DNA of 44,521 nucleotides from DASXYG01 sp036502625 (lineage in GTDB: Bacteria; Actinomycetota; Actinomycetes; Streptosporangiales; Streptosporangiaceae), in assembly GCA_036502625.1 (NCBI GenBank), contig DASXYG010000099.1:1-44521 (forward strand). Direction: 5' to 3'. Every line of letters starts with the position of its first letter. The first letter of the stretch is position 1. Under the pieces are notes generated by a model. That model worked only from the letters and a program-made list of their open reading frames with translations. It did no database searches and had not been told where the DNA came from. Of this stretch, positions 34,174 to 42,259 are shown in pieces. Made by a program: the position numbers and the translations under genes.

Positions 34174-34908
34174 ATGCGCGGAATGCGGCTGGACGGGCGC
34201 ACCGCCCTGGTCACCGGGGGCGGCGGCGGAATGGGCGCGGCCATCTGCGCGGACCTCGCCGACCTCGGCGCGCGGGTGGTGGCCGCCGACATCGACGCGG
34301 CGGCCGCGCGCCGGGTCGCCGACGGCCTCGGGGGCGCGGCGCTGGGCGTGGACCTCGCGGACCCGGCCGGGGTGGCCGCCGCGGTGGACGGGCTCGGCGC
34401 CGTCGACGTCCTGGTCAGCAATGCCGGGCTGTCGATCGTCGCGCCGTTCGCCGAGAGCGACCCGGGCGACTGGGAGCGGATGTGGGCGGTGAACCTGCGC
34501 GCGCCGATGCTGCTGGCCCGCGCGCTGCTCCCGGGCATGACCGCGCGCGGGTGGGGGCGGCTGGTGTTCGTGTCCTCCGACGGGGCGCGTGCCGGGTCCG
34601 GGGGCGAGGGCGCGTACGCCGCGTCCAAGGCCGGGCTGTTCGGACTGGCCCGCACCCTCGCCAGGGAGACCGCGCGGCACGGCGTGACCAGCAACGTCGT
34701 CTGCCCCGGCCCGACCGACACGCCGATGCTGCGCGCGGTCGCGCGGGACGACCCGGAGCTGGTCGCCAAGCTGACGCGGGCGATCCCGGTGCGCCGCCTG
34801 GGCCGTCCGGAGGACGTGTCAGGGCTGGTGGCGTACCTGTGCACGGATCGGGCCGCGTACATCACCGGGCAGACGCTGAGCGTCAGCGGCGGCGTGACGA
34901 TGCAATGA
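34174..34908 (+). CDS. short-chain dehydrogenase/reductase
   Basis: 244 residues. TGGGGGMG (residues about 14-21) is the NAD(P)-binding TGxxxGxG; SNAG, then FVSSDG with the catalytic Ser and AYAASKAG with Tyr-x-x-x-Lys complete the active site; ADID suggests NAD preference (Asp after strand 2). The closing SVSGG and the sequence are typical of hydroxyacyl-CoA dehydrogenase-type SDRs such as BadH. Likely oxidises a 3-hydroxyacyl-CoA or a ring hydroxyl. ATG 34174 with GAGGAG upstream. Convergent with the esterase at 34914, 5 bases between stops. Confidence 0.9.
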   Translation: MRGMRLDGRTALVTGGGGGMGAAICADLADLGARVVAADIDAAAARRVADGLGGAALGVDLADPAGVAAAVDGLGAVDVLVSNAGLSIVAPFAESDPGDWERMWAVNLRAPMLLARALLPGMTARGWGRLVFVSSDGARAGSGGEGAYAASKAGLFGLARTLARETARHGVTSNVVCPGPTDTPMLRAVARDDPELVAKLTRAIPVRRLGRPEDVSGLVAYLCTDRAAYITGQTLSVSGGVTMQ

Positions 34909-34913
34909 CGCCC

Positions 34914-36116
34914 TCACCCGAGCGCGCGGTAGACCGCGTTGACCAGGTGCACGGCGCGCATGCCGCCGGAGACCTCGTCGCCGACGCGGTTCGTGACGTA
35001 CGCCATGGCCATGCCGGAGCCGAGGTCGCCGACGCCGATCGCGCCGCTCGCGCCGGTGTGCCCGAACGCGCTGTCGCGCCCGGCGGGCGGGATCGCGAAC
35101 ACGCTGGACGGGCGCATGAAGCCGAGCCCGAACGTGCTGTCCACCTTCAGCACCCGGTCCGGTCCGGAGACCCGCGGCCGTACGGCGTCGCGCAGCGTCT
35201 CCGGCGCGAGGATCCGCCCGGCGAGCAGCTCGCGGTAGAACCCGGCGAGCCCGCGCGCGGTGGCGATGAGCCCGGCCGCGGGCCAGCCCCCGCGCAGCAG
35301 CTCCGGGTTGTTGTAGCCGCCGGGCCCGGGCGCCGGGTTCCCTTCGGCGCGGTTCATCAGGCTGGCGGGGTCGGCCGCTGCGGCCATCATCTCCGCCGCG
35401 GGCCCCTTGAGCCGCGGCGTCCCGGGCTTGGCGGCTCCGCCACCACCGCCGGAGGCCGGGCCGGTGAGGCGCTTGGCGGTGAGGCGGGCGGTCTTCGCGA
35501 TCAGGGCGTCGTCGGCGGCGAGGTGGAGCTCCAGGTCGCCGGCGATCTCGTCGGCGACGTACGCGCCGACCGTGCGGCCCGCGTGGCGGCGGACCAGTTC
35601 GCCGGCCAGCCAGCCGTACGTCAGGGCGTGGTAGCCGTGGTCCGAGCCCGGCGCCCACAGCGGGGCCTGCGCGGCCAGGCGGTCGGCGAGGGCGGCCGGG
35701 TCGCGCGCGTCGGCGGCGGTCAGCGGGTCGTCGAACGCCGGGAGGCCCGCCTGGTGGCTGAGCAGGTGCTCGCCCGTCGCGTCCGCCTTGCCCGCCGCGG
35801 CGAACTCCGGCCACCACGTGCGCACGGGCGCCGCGAGGTCCACGGCACCCCGCTCGGCCAGCCGCAGCGCCGCCGCCGCGGTCACCGCCTTCGTGCAGGA
35901 GAACGTCAGCACCGGGGTGTCGGCCAGCCACGGGCGCCCCGTCTTGTGGTCGGCCACGCCGCCCCACAGGTCGACCACCGGCCGCCCGGCGACGTACACC
36001 GCCACCGCCGCGCCCACCTCGTCGCCGCGCGCGAAGTTGGCCGCGAACGCCTCGCGTACGCCCGCGAACGCGGGATCGCAGTGGCCGTCGATGGGACCAC
36101 CGAGCTCATCCGGCAT
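34914..36116 (-). CDS. EstB/beta-lactamase-like serine esterase
   Basis: 400 residues, of the class C beta-lactamase/DD-peptidase fold. SxxK is SCTK (about residue 74), with the downstream Tyr in YHALTYGW and the HTG triad in FGHTGASG. The pattern is that of family VIII esterases and actinobacterial 'beta-lactamase' proteins (EstB, LpqF-like). No signal peptide was seen, so it is probably cytosolic. ATG 36116 follows a perfect GGAGGT 6 bases upstream. It is divergent from the cyclase gene (26 bases between starts). Likely an ester or lactone hydrolase in the catabolic island; penicillin cleavage is less likely. Confidence 0.85.
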   Translation of the reverse strand: MPDELGGPIDGHCDPAFAGVREAFAANFARGDEVGAAVAVYVAGRPVVDLWGGVADHKTGRPWLADTPVLTFSCTKAVTAAAALRLAERGAVDLAAPVRTWWPEFAAAGKADATGEHLLSHQAGLPAFDDPLTAADARDPAALADRLAAQAPLWAPGSDHGYHALTYGWLAGELVRRHAGRTVGAYVADEIAGDLELHLAADDALIAKTARLTAKRLTGPASGGGGGAAKPGTPRLKGPAAEMMAAAADPASLMNRAEGNPAPGPGGYNNPELLRGGWPAAGLIATARGLAGFYRELLAGRILAPETLRDAVRPRVSGPDRVLKVDSTFGLGFMRPSSVFAIPPAGRDSAFGHTGASGAIGVGDLGSGMAMAYVTNRVGDEVSGGMRAVHLVNAVYRALG

Positions 36117-36142
36117 GGGACCTCCAGATCCGAGGGGACGTC

Positions 36143-37060
36143 ATGAACCACAACTGGGGCCGCTGGGGCGCCGCGGACGAGCGCGGCGCGCTGAACCTGC
36201 TCACCCCCGATGTCGTACGGGCCGCGGCGGGCGCCGTACGGACGGGCCGGGTGCTCAGCCTGTCATTGCCGATCCGCGGCGCCACGTCGGGCACGGCCGC
36301 GCACCGGGTGGCCCATCTGCGGGGGCGCCCGCTGCCGCAGCATTTCATGTCCGTCGACGGCGGCGACTACGCGGCCGGTGCGCGCGCGATCGGCGCCGGG
36401 CTGCGCGTGGCCGACGACGCGCTCGTGGTCTCCCCGCACGGCACCACCACGCACATGGACGCGCTGTGCCACATGTGGTCCGGCGACGAGCTGTACAACG
36501 GGCACCCGGCGGCGCGGGTGCGCAGCTACGGCGCCACCCGCTGCGGCATCGACAAGGCGCTGCCCGGCGTCGTCGCGCGCGGCGTGCTGCTGGACGCCGC
36601 CGGGTTCCGCGGCGCGCCCCGGCTGGCCGCCGCCGACCGCGTGGACGCCGCCACGCTCGCCGCCTGCGCCGAGTGGGCGGGCGTCGACCTGCGCCCCGGC
36701 GACGTGGCGGTCGTCCGGACGGGCTGGCCCACCGCGTACGACGACGACCCGGAGCTGTACTGGTCCGGGCAGCCCGGCCTCACCGGCGACGCGGGCCGCT
36801 GGCTCGCCGAGCGCGACGTCGCGATGGTGGCCTGCGACAACGCGGCCGTCAGCGGGCTGCGCGCCGACCAGTCGGCGGGGGAGTCCGGCGACGACGACCT
36901 GCACCTCACCCTCCTGTGGCGGCACGGCGTGCACATCGCGGAGATGCTCTGGCTTGAGGACCTCGCGGCCTGCGACCAGGCGGAGTTCCTGTTCGTGGCG
37001 GCGCCGCTGGCCATCGACGGCGGCACCGCGAGCCCCATCAACCCGCTCGCGGTGCTGTGA
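36143..37060 (+). CDS. cyclase-family metal hydrolase (kynurenine formamidase-like)
   Basis: 305 residues of the PF04199 family. The metal-binding motif is HGTTTHMDALCH (HxTHxDxxxH type), with supporting WGRWGAADERGALN at the N-terminus and AMVACDNAAVSG near the end. Members cleave formamides or cyclic amides/esters with a divalent metal and also occur in alicyclic degradation clusters. ATG 36143 with GAGGGGA upstream. It ends one base before the convergent ligase stop (37061), and the two stops form a 22-base palindrome. The substrate is unknown. Confidence 0.82.
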   Translation: MNHNWGRWGAADERGALNLLTPDVVRAAAGAVRTGRVLSLSLPIRGATSGTAAHRVAHLRGRPLPQHFMSVDGGDYAAGARAIGAGLRVADDALVVSPHGTTTHMDALCHMWSGDELYNGHPAARVRSYGATRCGIDKALPGVVARGVLLDAAGFRGAPRLAAADRVDAATLAACAEWAGVDLRPGDVAVVRTGWPTAYDDDPELYWSGQPGLTGDAGRWLAERDVAMVACDNAAVSGLRADQSAGESGDDDLHLTLLWRHGVHIAEMLWLEDLAACDQAEFLFVAAPLAIDGGTASPINPLAVL

Positions 37061-37071
37061 TCACAGCACCG
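37050..37071. repeat. perfect palindrome at two abutting stop codons
   Basis: A 22-base perfect palindrome is centred between positions 37060 and 37061; its middle reads TGTGATCACA. Each arm is the last 11 bases of one gene, GGTGCTGTGA plus one preceding base. It might help termination in both directions, but there is no loop. Confidence 0.6.
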
Positions 37072-38569
37072 GGTAGCCGCCACCGCCGTACGCGGCGTCC
37101 AGCGCGTCGTAGTCGGGGGCGAAGCCCTTCTTCGGGATCGCCTCCGCGAACACGATGTCGCGCGGCTTCTTGTACGACGCGACGGACGCCCGGGTGAGCG
37201 CGATCAGCGTGCCGCCGACCAACCGCACGCCCGGCTCCGGAACGACGATCGCGCGTACGGCCTGCCCCCACTCCGGGTCGGGCACCCCGATGACCGCGGC
37301 GTCCGCGACCCCCGGCAGCCCCTTCAGCGCCCGCTCGACCTCCGCCGGGTAGATGTTCTCCGCGCCTGACTTGATCATCCGCAGCCGCGGGCCGACGAAC
37401 GTCAGCGTGCCGTCGGGCTCGCGGCGCCCCAGGTCGCCGGTGTGGTGCCAGCCGCCCGACCGCTTCGCCGCGGTCAGCTCGGGCCGGTTGAGGTAGCCGC
37501 TCATCACCGGCGCGCCGCGCGCCACGATCTCGCCCACCTCGCCGTCCGGCACCTCCGCGCCGTACGGGTCGACGATGCGCACGGCGACCAGCGGCGACGG
37601 GCGCCCGGCCGCACCGGCCGCGCCCATGGCCAGCCCCGCGTACGTCAGCATGCCGCCCACCTCGGTCTGCCCGTAGCCGCCGAAGGCCGACGCGCACCAG
37701 GGGGAGTCGTCCACGGTGATCATCGCGTCCCACTCCGGGGAGTGCGCGCAGAACCGCAGGCTCGTCAGGTCGTGCCCGGCCGTACGGTTCGCCTCGACGA
37801 GCCGGTCGATCATCGGGCCGAACAGGAACGCGTGCGTGCAGCGCTCGGCCTCGACCAGCGCGCACACCCGCGCCGGGTCGAACTCCGGCAGGAACACGTT
37901 CGTGCCGCCGAGGTGGAAGGTGAGCAGGCAGAACATCATCGTGCCGACGTGGAACAGCGGGCCGCTGTTCAAGAACGTGAACCCCGGCGGCGGCCGGCGG
38001 ACGTACGCGAGCGCCATGTCGTGCGCCACCAGCGCGGCGTGGCTCAGCAGCGCGGCCCTCGGCCGTCCGGAGAACGCGGCGGTGTACTGCGCGAGCAGCG
38101 GGTCGGACGCCGCCACGTCGGCGTCGGGCTCGGTGGCCGGAGCGGCGCCCGCGAACGCCTCGTACTCGGGCCCGGCCGCGACCCACCGCGCCGTGCCCGC
38201 CGCCTTCTCCCGCGCCGCGGCGACCACCTCGCCGTCCTCGAACAGCACCACGGACGGCGCCAGGTCGTCCAGGACGAACGCCAGCTCGTCCGCGCTGGAC
38301 CGCCAGTTGGCCGGGCAGCAGATCGCGCCGAGCCGCCCGCACGCCAGCAGCGCCTCCAGCACGCGGAAGGACGTACGGCCCAGCCACAGCACCCGGTCGC
38401 CGCGCCCGGTCCCGGCGGCGGCCAGCGCGTTCGCCAGCCGGTTCACCCGGGCGTCCAGCTCCGCGTACGTCAGCCGCAGGCCACCGTCGACGACCGCGGT
38501 CTCGCGCGGCCGCGACCTGCGGTGCTCGCCGAGGATGTCGCCGAACGTCAGCTCGTTGATCGCGGCCAT
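37061..38569 (-). CDS. acyl-CoA ligase with degenerate active site
   Basis: 502 residues with the whole ANL fold: GYGQTEVGG, HTGDLGRREPDG, and the hinge VGPRLRMIKSGAENIYPAEVE are recognisable. However the ATP loop (about residues 162-172) reads YTAAFSGRPRA in place of YTSGTTGxPKG, and the C-terminus, AIPKKGFAPDYDALDAA, appears to carry no Lys at the position of the T-G-K catalytic Lys. It may be inactive, an acyl carrier or regulator, or use an altered chemistry. ATG 38569 follows GGGAGG. It is 18 bases downstream of the LLM gene and so in its operon, under the operator at 39663. Confidence 0.8.
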   Translation of the reverse strand: MAAINELTFGDILGEHRRSRPRETAVVDGGLRLTYAELDARVNRLANALAAAGTGRGDRVLWLGRTSFRVLEALLACGRLGAICCPANWRSSADELAFVLDDLAPSVVLFEDGEVVAAAREKAAGTARWVAAGPEYEAFAGAAPATEPDADVAASDPLLAQYTAAFSGRPRAALLSHAALVAHDMALAYVRRPPPGFTFLNSGPLFHVGTMMFCLLTFHLGGTNVFLPEFDPARVCALVEAERCTHAFLFGPMIDRLVEANRTAGHDLTSLRFCAHSPEWDAMITVDDSPWCASAFGGYGQTEVGGMLTYAGLAMGAAGAAGRPSPLVAVRIVDPYGAEVPDGEVGEIVARGAPVMSGYLNRPELTAAKRSGGWHHTGDLGRREPDGTLTFVGPRLRMIKSGAENIYPAEVERALKGLPGVADAAVIGVPDPEWGQAVRAIVVPEPGVRLVGGTLIALTRASVASYKKPRDIVFAEAIPKKGFAPDYDALDAAYGGGGYPVL

Positions 38570-38587
38570 GGCCGGACCTCCCGGGGG

Positions 38588-39643
38588 CTATCGGAACGCG
38601 GGCATGACCTCGGCGGCGAAGAACCGCATGATCCGTTTCATCTCCTCCAGCGGAACCGGCCGCGTGGAGCCGAAGTCGCACAGCAGGTGCGCGTAGCCGA
38701 AGTCGCGCAGGGCGGCGATCTGCGCGATGACCCGGTCCGGGTCGCCGATGACCTCGAGCTGCTCCCACCGGAACGCCTCGTCCACCGCGCCGCCCTTGAG
38801 GTAGCGGTCCTGCCAGTACTCGAAGCCCTGCGCGGCCTGGCCCGTACGGGGGTCGATCGGCGCGCTGTCGGCGTTGAAGATGCGCGACCGGTCGAACATG
38901 CGCTCGAACCGCGCCTGGTCCGCGTGCGCCTGCTCCAGCGTCGGCGCGACGTGCACGGCGCGGGTGGCGACCAGCTCGGCGGCGTCCACGTCGTGCCCGT
39001 ACGCGGCGGCGACCTCGCGCCACGTGCGCGCGGCCTTGGCGATCTTGCGGAACGGCGCGGCCGGGTCGGCGAGGATCGGCAGCCCGCGCCGCGCGTAGAT
39101 CTCCACGGTCTCCGGGCTGACCGCCGCGACGTGCACGGGAGGGTGCGGGAGCTGGAGCGGGCGCGGCTGGAGGCTGATACGTCCCGTGGTGTAGAAGCGG
39201 CCGTCGTGCTGGAAGTCCCCGGTCGTCCACAGGCCGAGGATGACGTCGAGCGCCTCGTCGAACCGGTCCCGCGCCTCGGCGAGGTCCTTGCCGAACCCGG
39301 CGAACTCGACGCTCTGGTAGCCGCGCCCGACGCCGAACTCCAGCCGCCCGCCGGAGAGCACGTCGAGCTGCGCGGCCTCCTCGGCCACCTGGATCGGGTC
39401 GTGCAGCGGCAGCACGACGATGCCCGAGCCGAGCCGGATCCGCTGGGTGCGGGCCGCGATGTGGCCGAGCATCGTGAAGATCGACGGGACCACGCCGTAG
39501 TCGCGGAAGTGGTGCTCGGCCGCCCAGATCCCGTCGAACCCCAGCTCCTCGGCGAGCTCGATCAGCTCGAGGTGGTAGTCGTACACCTCGCGGACCGTCT
39601 GCCCGTCGAAACGGTGGAACAGGTGGAAGGTGGAGAACCTCAT
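38588..39643 (-). CDS. LLM-class flavin-dependent monooxygenase
   Basis: 351 residues, the usual size of luciferase-like monooxygenases. MRFSTFHLFHRF, WAAEHHFRDYGVVPS, LGSGIVVLPLHDPIQVAEEAAQLDVLSGGRLEFGVGRGY (core pieces: EHHF, VLPLHDP, SGGRLEFGVGRG) identify the bacterial luciferase-like family with FMN. Such enzymes need a flavin reductase; a candidate lies at 43944-44450. Likely a hydroxylation or Baeyer-Villiger type oxidation of a pathway intermediate. ATG 39643 with GAGGAG upstream. The KstR2-type operator at 39663-39680 stands 20 bases upstream, and the degenerate ligase follows in the same operon. Confidence 0.88.
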   Translation of the reverse strand: MRFSTFHLFHRFDGQTVREVYDYHLELIELAEELGFDGIWAAEHHFRDYGVVPSIFTMLGHIAARTQRIRLGSGIVVLPLHDPIQVAEEAAQLDVLSGGRLEFGVGRGYQSVEFAGFGKDLAEARDRFDEALDVILGLWTTGDFQHDGRFYTTGRISLQPRPLQLPHPPVHVAAVSPETVEIYARRGLPILADPAAPFRKIAKAARTWREVAAAYGHDVDAAELVATRAVHVAPTLEQAHADQARFERMFDRSRIFNADSAPIDPRTGQAAQGFEYWQDRYLKGGAVDEAFRWEQLEVIGDPDRVIAQIAALRDFGYAHLLCDFGSTRPVPLEEMKRIMRFFAAEVMPAFR

Positions 39644-39662
39644 CGGGCTCCTCAAGACGGTA

Positions 39663-39680
39663 ACCAAGCGCTCGCTTGGT
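39663..39680. promoter_or_regulatory. KstR2-type operator (spacer 4)
   Basis: ACCAAGCGCTCGCTTGGT: perfect arms ACCAAGC and GCTTGGT with spacer GCTC. It lies between the LLM gene (minus, start 39643) and the thiolase-like gene (plus, start 39898), 20 bases from the former. The remaining 217 bases to 39897 show no other element I can name. Confidence 0.75.
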
Positions 39681-39897
39681 AAGCTTAACGAGGCCGCCGC
39701 CGATCCGCCACCCGCCGCGTCCGCCCGTGCTGGATCGCGTTCTCGTTGGGTGCCGTACGTACGGCGTAACCCCTGATCCACCGGCGATCCGTTGCACGAG
39801 AACATGTTTCAGTACTACGTTGTGTGCGCAGGGCCCCGCCCGCCGGGAAACGGATCGCGCCCCTACCCCGGCGGGCGGATCACGCTCGGAGGGCACG

Positions 39898-41043
39898 ATG
39901 TCCGCACGGCAGGGCTTCGCCGGCCGCGCCGCCGTCGCGGGCGTCGGCATGACCCCGCTGACCCGCCGGTCCGGGCGCACCGAGCTCGACCTCGCGGTGG
40001 CCGCCGCGCGCGCCGCCCTCGACGACGCGGGCCTGGCCGCCGCCGACATCGACGCCGTCCTCAGCTACCACATGAACGACTCCGCGCCGGTCACGCACGT
40101 CGCGCGCGAGCTCGGCGCCGAGCCGCTCGGCTGGCACAACGACATCCACGGCGGCGGCACGCAGAGCGCGTCCATCCTCGGCGACGCCGCCATGCTGATC
40201 GACGCCCGCGTCGCCCGTACGGTGCTGGTCTACCGGGCGCTCAACGGCCGCTCCGGCGTCCGGATGAACGCCGCCGACCTGCGGCTCGGCGCCGGAACCG
40301 ACTTCACGCTCCCGTACGGCCTCGCCGGTCCGGTGGCGGCGTTCGCGCTCGTCGCCCAGCGGTACCTCGCCGAGACGGGACTCGGCGCGGACGCGCTGGC
40401 CGACGTCGTCATCGCCTCGCGGCGCAACGCCGCGGCCAACCCGCGCGCGCTGCGCCGCGAGCCGCTCGACCGCGCCGCGTACGACGCGAGCCCGATGGTC
40501 GCCTCGCCGCTGCGCCGCGCCGACTGCTGCCAGGAGACCGACGGCGCCTGCGCGCTGGTGCTCACCGCGGCGGACCACCCGGTGGCCAGGGGCGCGCCGC
40601 GCGTGCACGCGGTGGTGCGCGGGGGCGGGCCCGGCGCGTCCGACCCCGGCCGCGCGCCCGACCCCACCCGGATGTTCTCCGCGTACGTCGCCGCGCCGCT
40701 GTACGCCGCGGCCGGGATGCGCCCTGCCGACATCGACGTGGCGCTGCTCTACGACGCGTACTCGTTCCTCGTGCCGGTCCAGTTGGCGGACTTCGGCCTG
40801 GTCGCCCGCGCCGACCTGCCTGACGTGCTGCGCGCCCTCGCCGGGCCGCGCCCGCCGGTGCCGGTGAACCCGCACGGCGGCCTGCTGTCCGAGGGCTACG
40901 TGCACGGCCTGAACAACGTGGCCGAGGCCGTACGGCAGTTGCGCGGCGACGGCGTGCACCAGGTGCCGGACGCCGAGGTGGCGCTGTGCACCGGGTTCGG
41001 CGGCAGCTACGGCAGCGCGGCGGTGCTCATCCGCGACCGGTGA
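39898..41043 (+). CDS. Ltp-type thiolase-fold protein (lipid transfer/aldolase-like)
   Basis: 381 residues of the thiolase-like SCP-x/Ltp family: AVAGVGMTPLTRR start, SASILGDAAMLI, CCQETDGACALVL, LLYDAYSFLVPVQL, and NPHGGLLSEGYVHGL. In steroid side-chain degradation Ltp2 with the DUF35 partner cleaves a carbon-carbon bond by retro-aldol reaction and relies on Tyr rather than the thiolase Cys; the conserved YDAYS segment here agrees with that group. The likely partner is the DUF35 protein at 33018-33446. ATG 39898 with GGAGGG upstream. It shares its upstream gap with the LLM gene and its operator. The C-terminus overlaps the convergent SRPBCC gene by 17 bases. Confidence 0.78.
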   Translation: MSARQGFAGRAAVAGVGMTPLTRRSGRTELDLAVAAARAALDDAGLAAADIDAVLSYHMNDSAPVTHVARELGAEPLGWHNDIHGGGTQSASILGDAAMLIDARVARTVLVYRALNGRSGVRMNAADLRLGAGTDFTLPYGLAGPVAAFALVAQRYLAETGLGADALADVVIASRRNAAANPRALRREPLDRAAYDASPMVASPLRRADCCQETDGACALVLTAADHPVARGAPRVHAVVRGGGPGASDPGRAPDPTRMFSAYVAAPLYAAAGMRPADIDVALLYDAYSFLVPVQLADFGLVARADLPDVLRALAGPRPPVPVNPHGGLLSEGYVHGLNNVAEAVRQLRGDGVHQVPDAEVALCTGFGGSYGSAAVLIRDR

Positions 41044-41584
41044 CCGTACGCGCCGCCTCCGCGCGGCGGGCGATCGCCCGGAGCATCTCGAAGCGGATGA
41101 ACCCGGCGCCGCCGACCCGGATGAGCAGCCAGTACGGCGCGAAGGCGCGGCGCGCGGCGGTGTCCGTGGCGCGGACGCGGGTCTCGGCGGCCAGCAGCGT
41201 GCCGCCCTCGATCAGCGGGGTCAGCCGGAAGCCCATCGCGCCCTTGGCCCAGCCGGGCGCGTCGAACGCCGTGAACCCGTCGGCCGTCCTGGTCTCTTCG
41301 GGGCCGGTCACCGGGCGCGGGCGCCAGTACTTCGCGACCTGCCCCACGACGGCCTCGCGGCCCTCGTCGAGCGCGAGCACGGGCATCGACGACAGCGCCA
41401 CGGGGCCGTCCAGCCGCGCGCGGCCCGCCGTCCGCACGCCCATGAGCAGCCGGGTGAGCGGCAGCTCCGCGTACGTGAACGTGGTCAGCGCGTCCCATAC
41501 GCGGCCGGGCTCCGCGGCGATGTGCCGGGTGTAGCGGGTGCGGAAGTCGTAGACCGGCAGCAGCCCGTCGAGGAGCGATCCCAT
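41027..41584 (-). CDS. SRPBCC-family (START-like) protein
   Basis: 185 residues. Starts MGSLLDGLLPVYDFRTRYTRHIAAEPGRVWDAL (first strand and helix of the SRPBCC fold, core RYTRHIAAEPGRVWDAL), continues with RARLDGPV, GWAKGAMGFRLTPLIEGGTLLAAETRV, and a C-terminal helix PYWLLIRVGGAGFIRFEML. This fold forms a hydrophobic pocket for lipids, polyketides or steroids. ATG 41584 with AGGAGGCGGG upstream. Divergent from the TetR gene at 41666 across a pair of CTGTACG-N4-CGTACAG palindromes, which likely control both. Confidence 0.75.
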   Translation of the reverse strand: MGSLLDGLLPVYDFRTRYTRHIAAEPGRVWDALTTFTYAELPLTRLLMGVRTAGRARLDGPVALSSMPVLALDEGREAVVGQVAKYWRPRPVTGPEETRTADGFTAFDAPGWAKGAMGFRLTPLIEGGTLLAAETRVRATDTAARRAFAPYWLLIRVGGAGFIRFEMLRAIARRAEAARTVTGRG

Positions 41585-41600
41585 CGGCCCGCCTCCTGTT

Positions 41601-41642
41601 CTGTACGGTGTCGTACAGTACGAACTGTACGGCAGCGTACAG
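41601..41642. promoter_or_regulatory. two tandem palindromic TetR operators
   Basis: CTGTACGGTGTCGTACAG (41601-41618) and CTGTACGGCAGCGTACAG (41625-41642): identical 7-base arms with different 4-base spacers, 24 bases apart. They fill the divergent gap between the SRPBCC gene and the TetR gene, so autoregulation by that TetR is likely. Confidence 0.75.
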
Positions 41643-41665
41643 AACGGGTCCAGGGAGGGTGGGCG

Positions 41666-42259
41666 ATGCCGCGTACGGCACGATTCACGCGGGAGGACTG
41701 GGCCGCCGCGGCGCTCGGCGTGCTGGCGGAGAGCGGGCCGTCGGCGGTGGCGGTCGAGCCGGTGGCCGCGCGGCTCGGCGCGTCGAAGTCCAGCTTCTAC
41801 TGGCTGTTCGACAACCGGCGCGCGCTGCTGGAGGCCGCGCTCGACCAGTGGGAGCGGCGGCAGACCGACGCGGTCCTGCCCGAGCTCGCCGCGATCGCCG
41901 ATCCGGCGCGGCGGCTGCGCACGCTGGGCCGCGACGCGTTCGCCGCGACCGAGAACGCCGACCTGGCGCTGCGGCTGCTCACCGAGGCGTCCGACCCGGT
42001 CGTCCGCGCCGTGGCCGGGCGGGTCACGCGCCGGCGGCTCGCGGTCATCGAGGCCGCGTTCACCGAGCTGGGCCATCCCGCGGACCGCGCACGCCGGCAC
42101 GCGCACGCCCTCTACTCCGCCTACCTCGGCGCCGCCGCGCTGCGCCGGGTCGGCGCCACGCCGGCGGACCGTGAGGCGTACGTCACGGCGCTGCTCGACG
42201 CGTTCGGCGTGGCGCCCCAGGCGGGGGTCAGCGGCAGAGGCCGTCGAAGAGGATCGTGA
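41666..42259 (+). CDS. TetR-family regulator (local, SRPBCC-linked)
   Basis: 197 residues. N-terminal helix-turn-helix: TREDWAAAALGVLAESGPSAVAVEPVAARLGASKSSFYWLFDNRRALLEAAL (core VAARLGASKSSFYWLF), typical of TetR proteins; the C-terminal helices form a ligand domain (LTEASDPVVRAVAG) not recognised. Likely controls itself and the divergent SRPBCC gene through the palindromes just upstream. Start ATG 41666 with GGGAGGG. Its 3' end overlaps the convergent KstR2-like gene by 32 bases. It is unrelated in operator to the KstR2-type sites of this island. Confidence 0.85.
   Translation: MPRTARFTREDWAAAALGVLAESGPSAVAVEPVAARLGASKSSFYWLFDNRRALLEAALDQWERRQTDAVLPELAAIADPARRLRTLGRDAFAATENADLALRLLTEASDPVVRAVAGRVTRRRLAVIEAAFTELGHPADRARRHAHALYSAYLGAAALRRVGATPADREAYVTALLDAFGVAPQAGVSGRGRRRGS

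Noticed and set aside
34914..36116. Beta-lactam resistance gene
   Set aside because: The SxxK and HTG motifs fit esterases of the EstB type, no signal peptide was seen, and the context is catabolic.
37056..37065. CRP binding site (TGTGA ... TCACA)
   Set aside because: The half-sites have no 6-base spacer and lie at the 3' ends of two convergent genes, not at a promoter.
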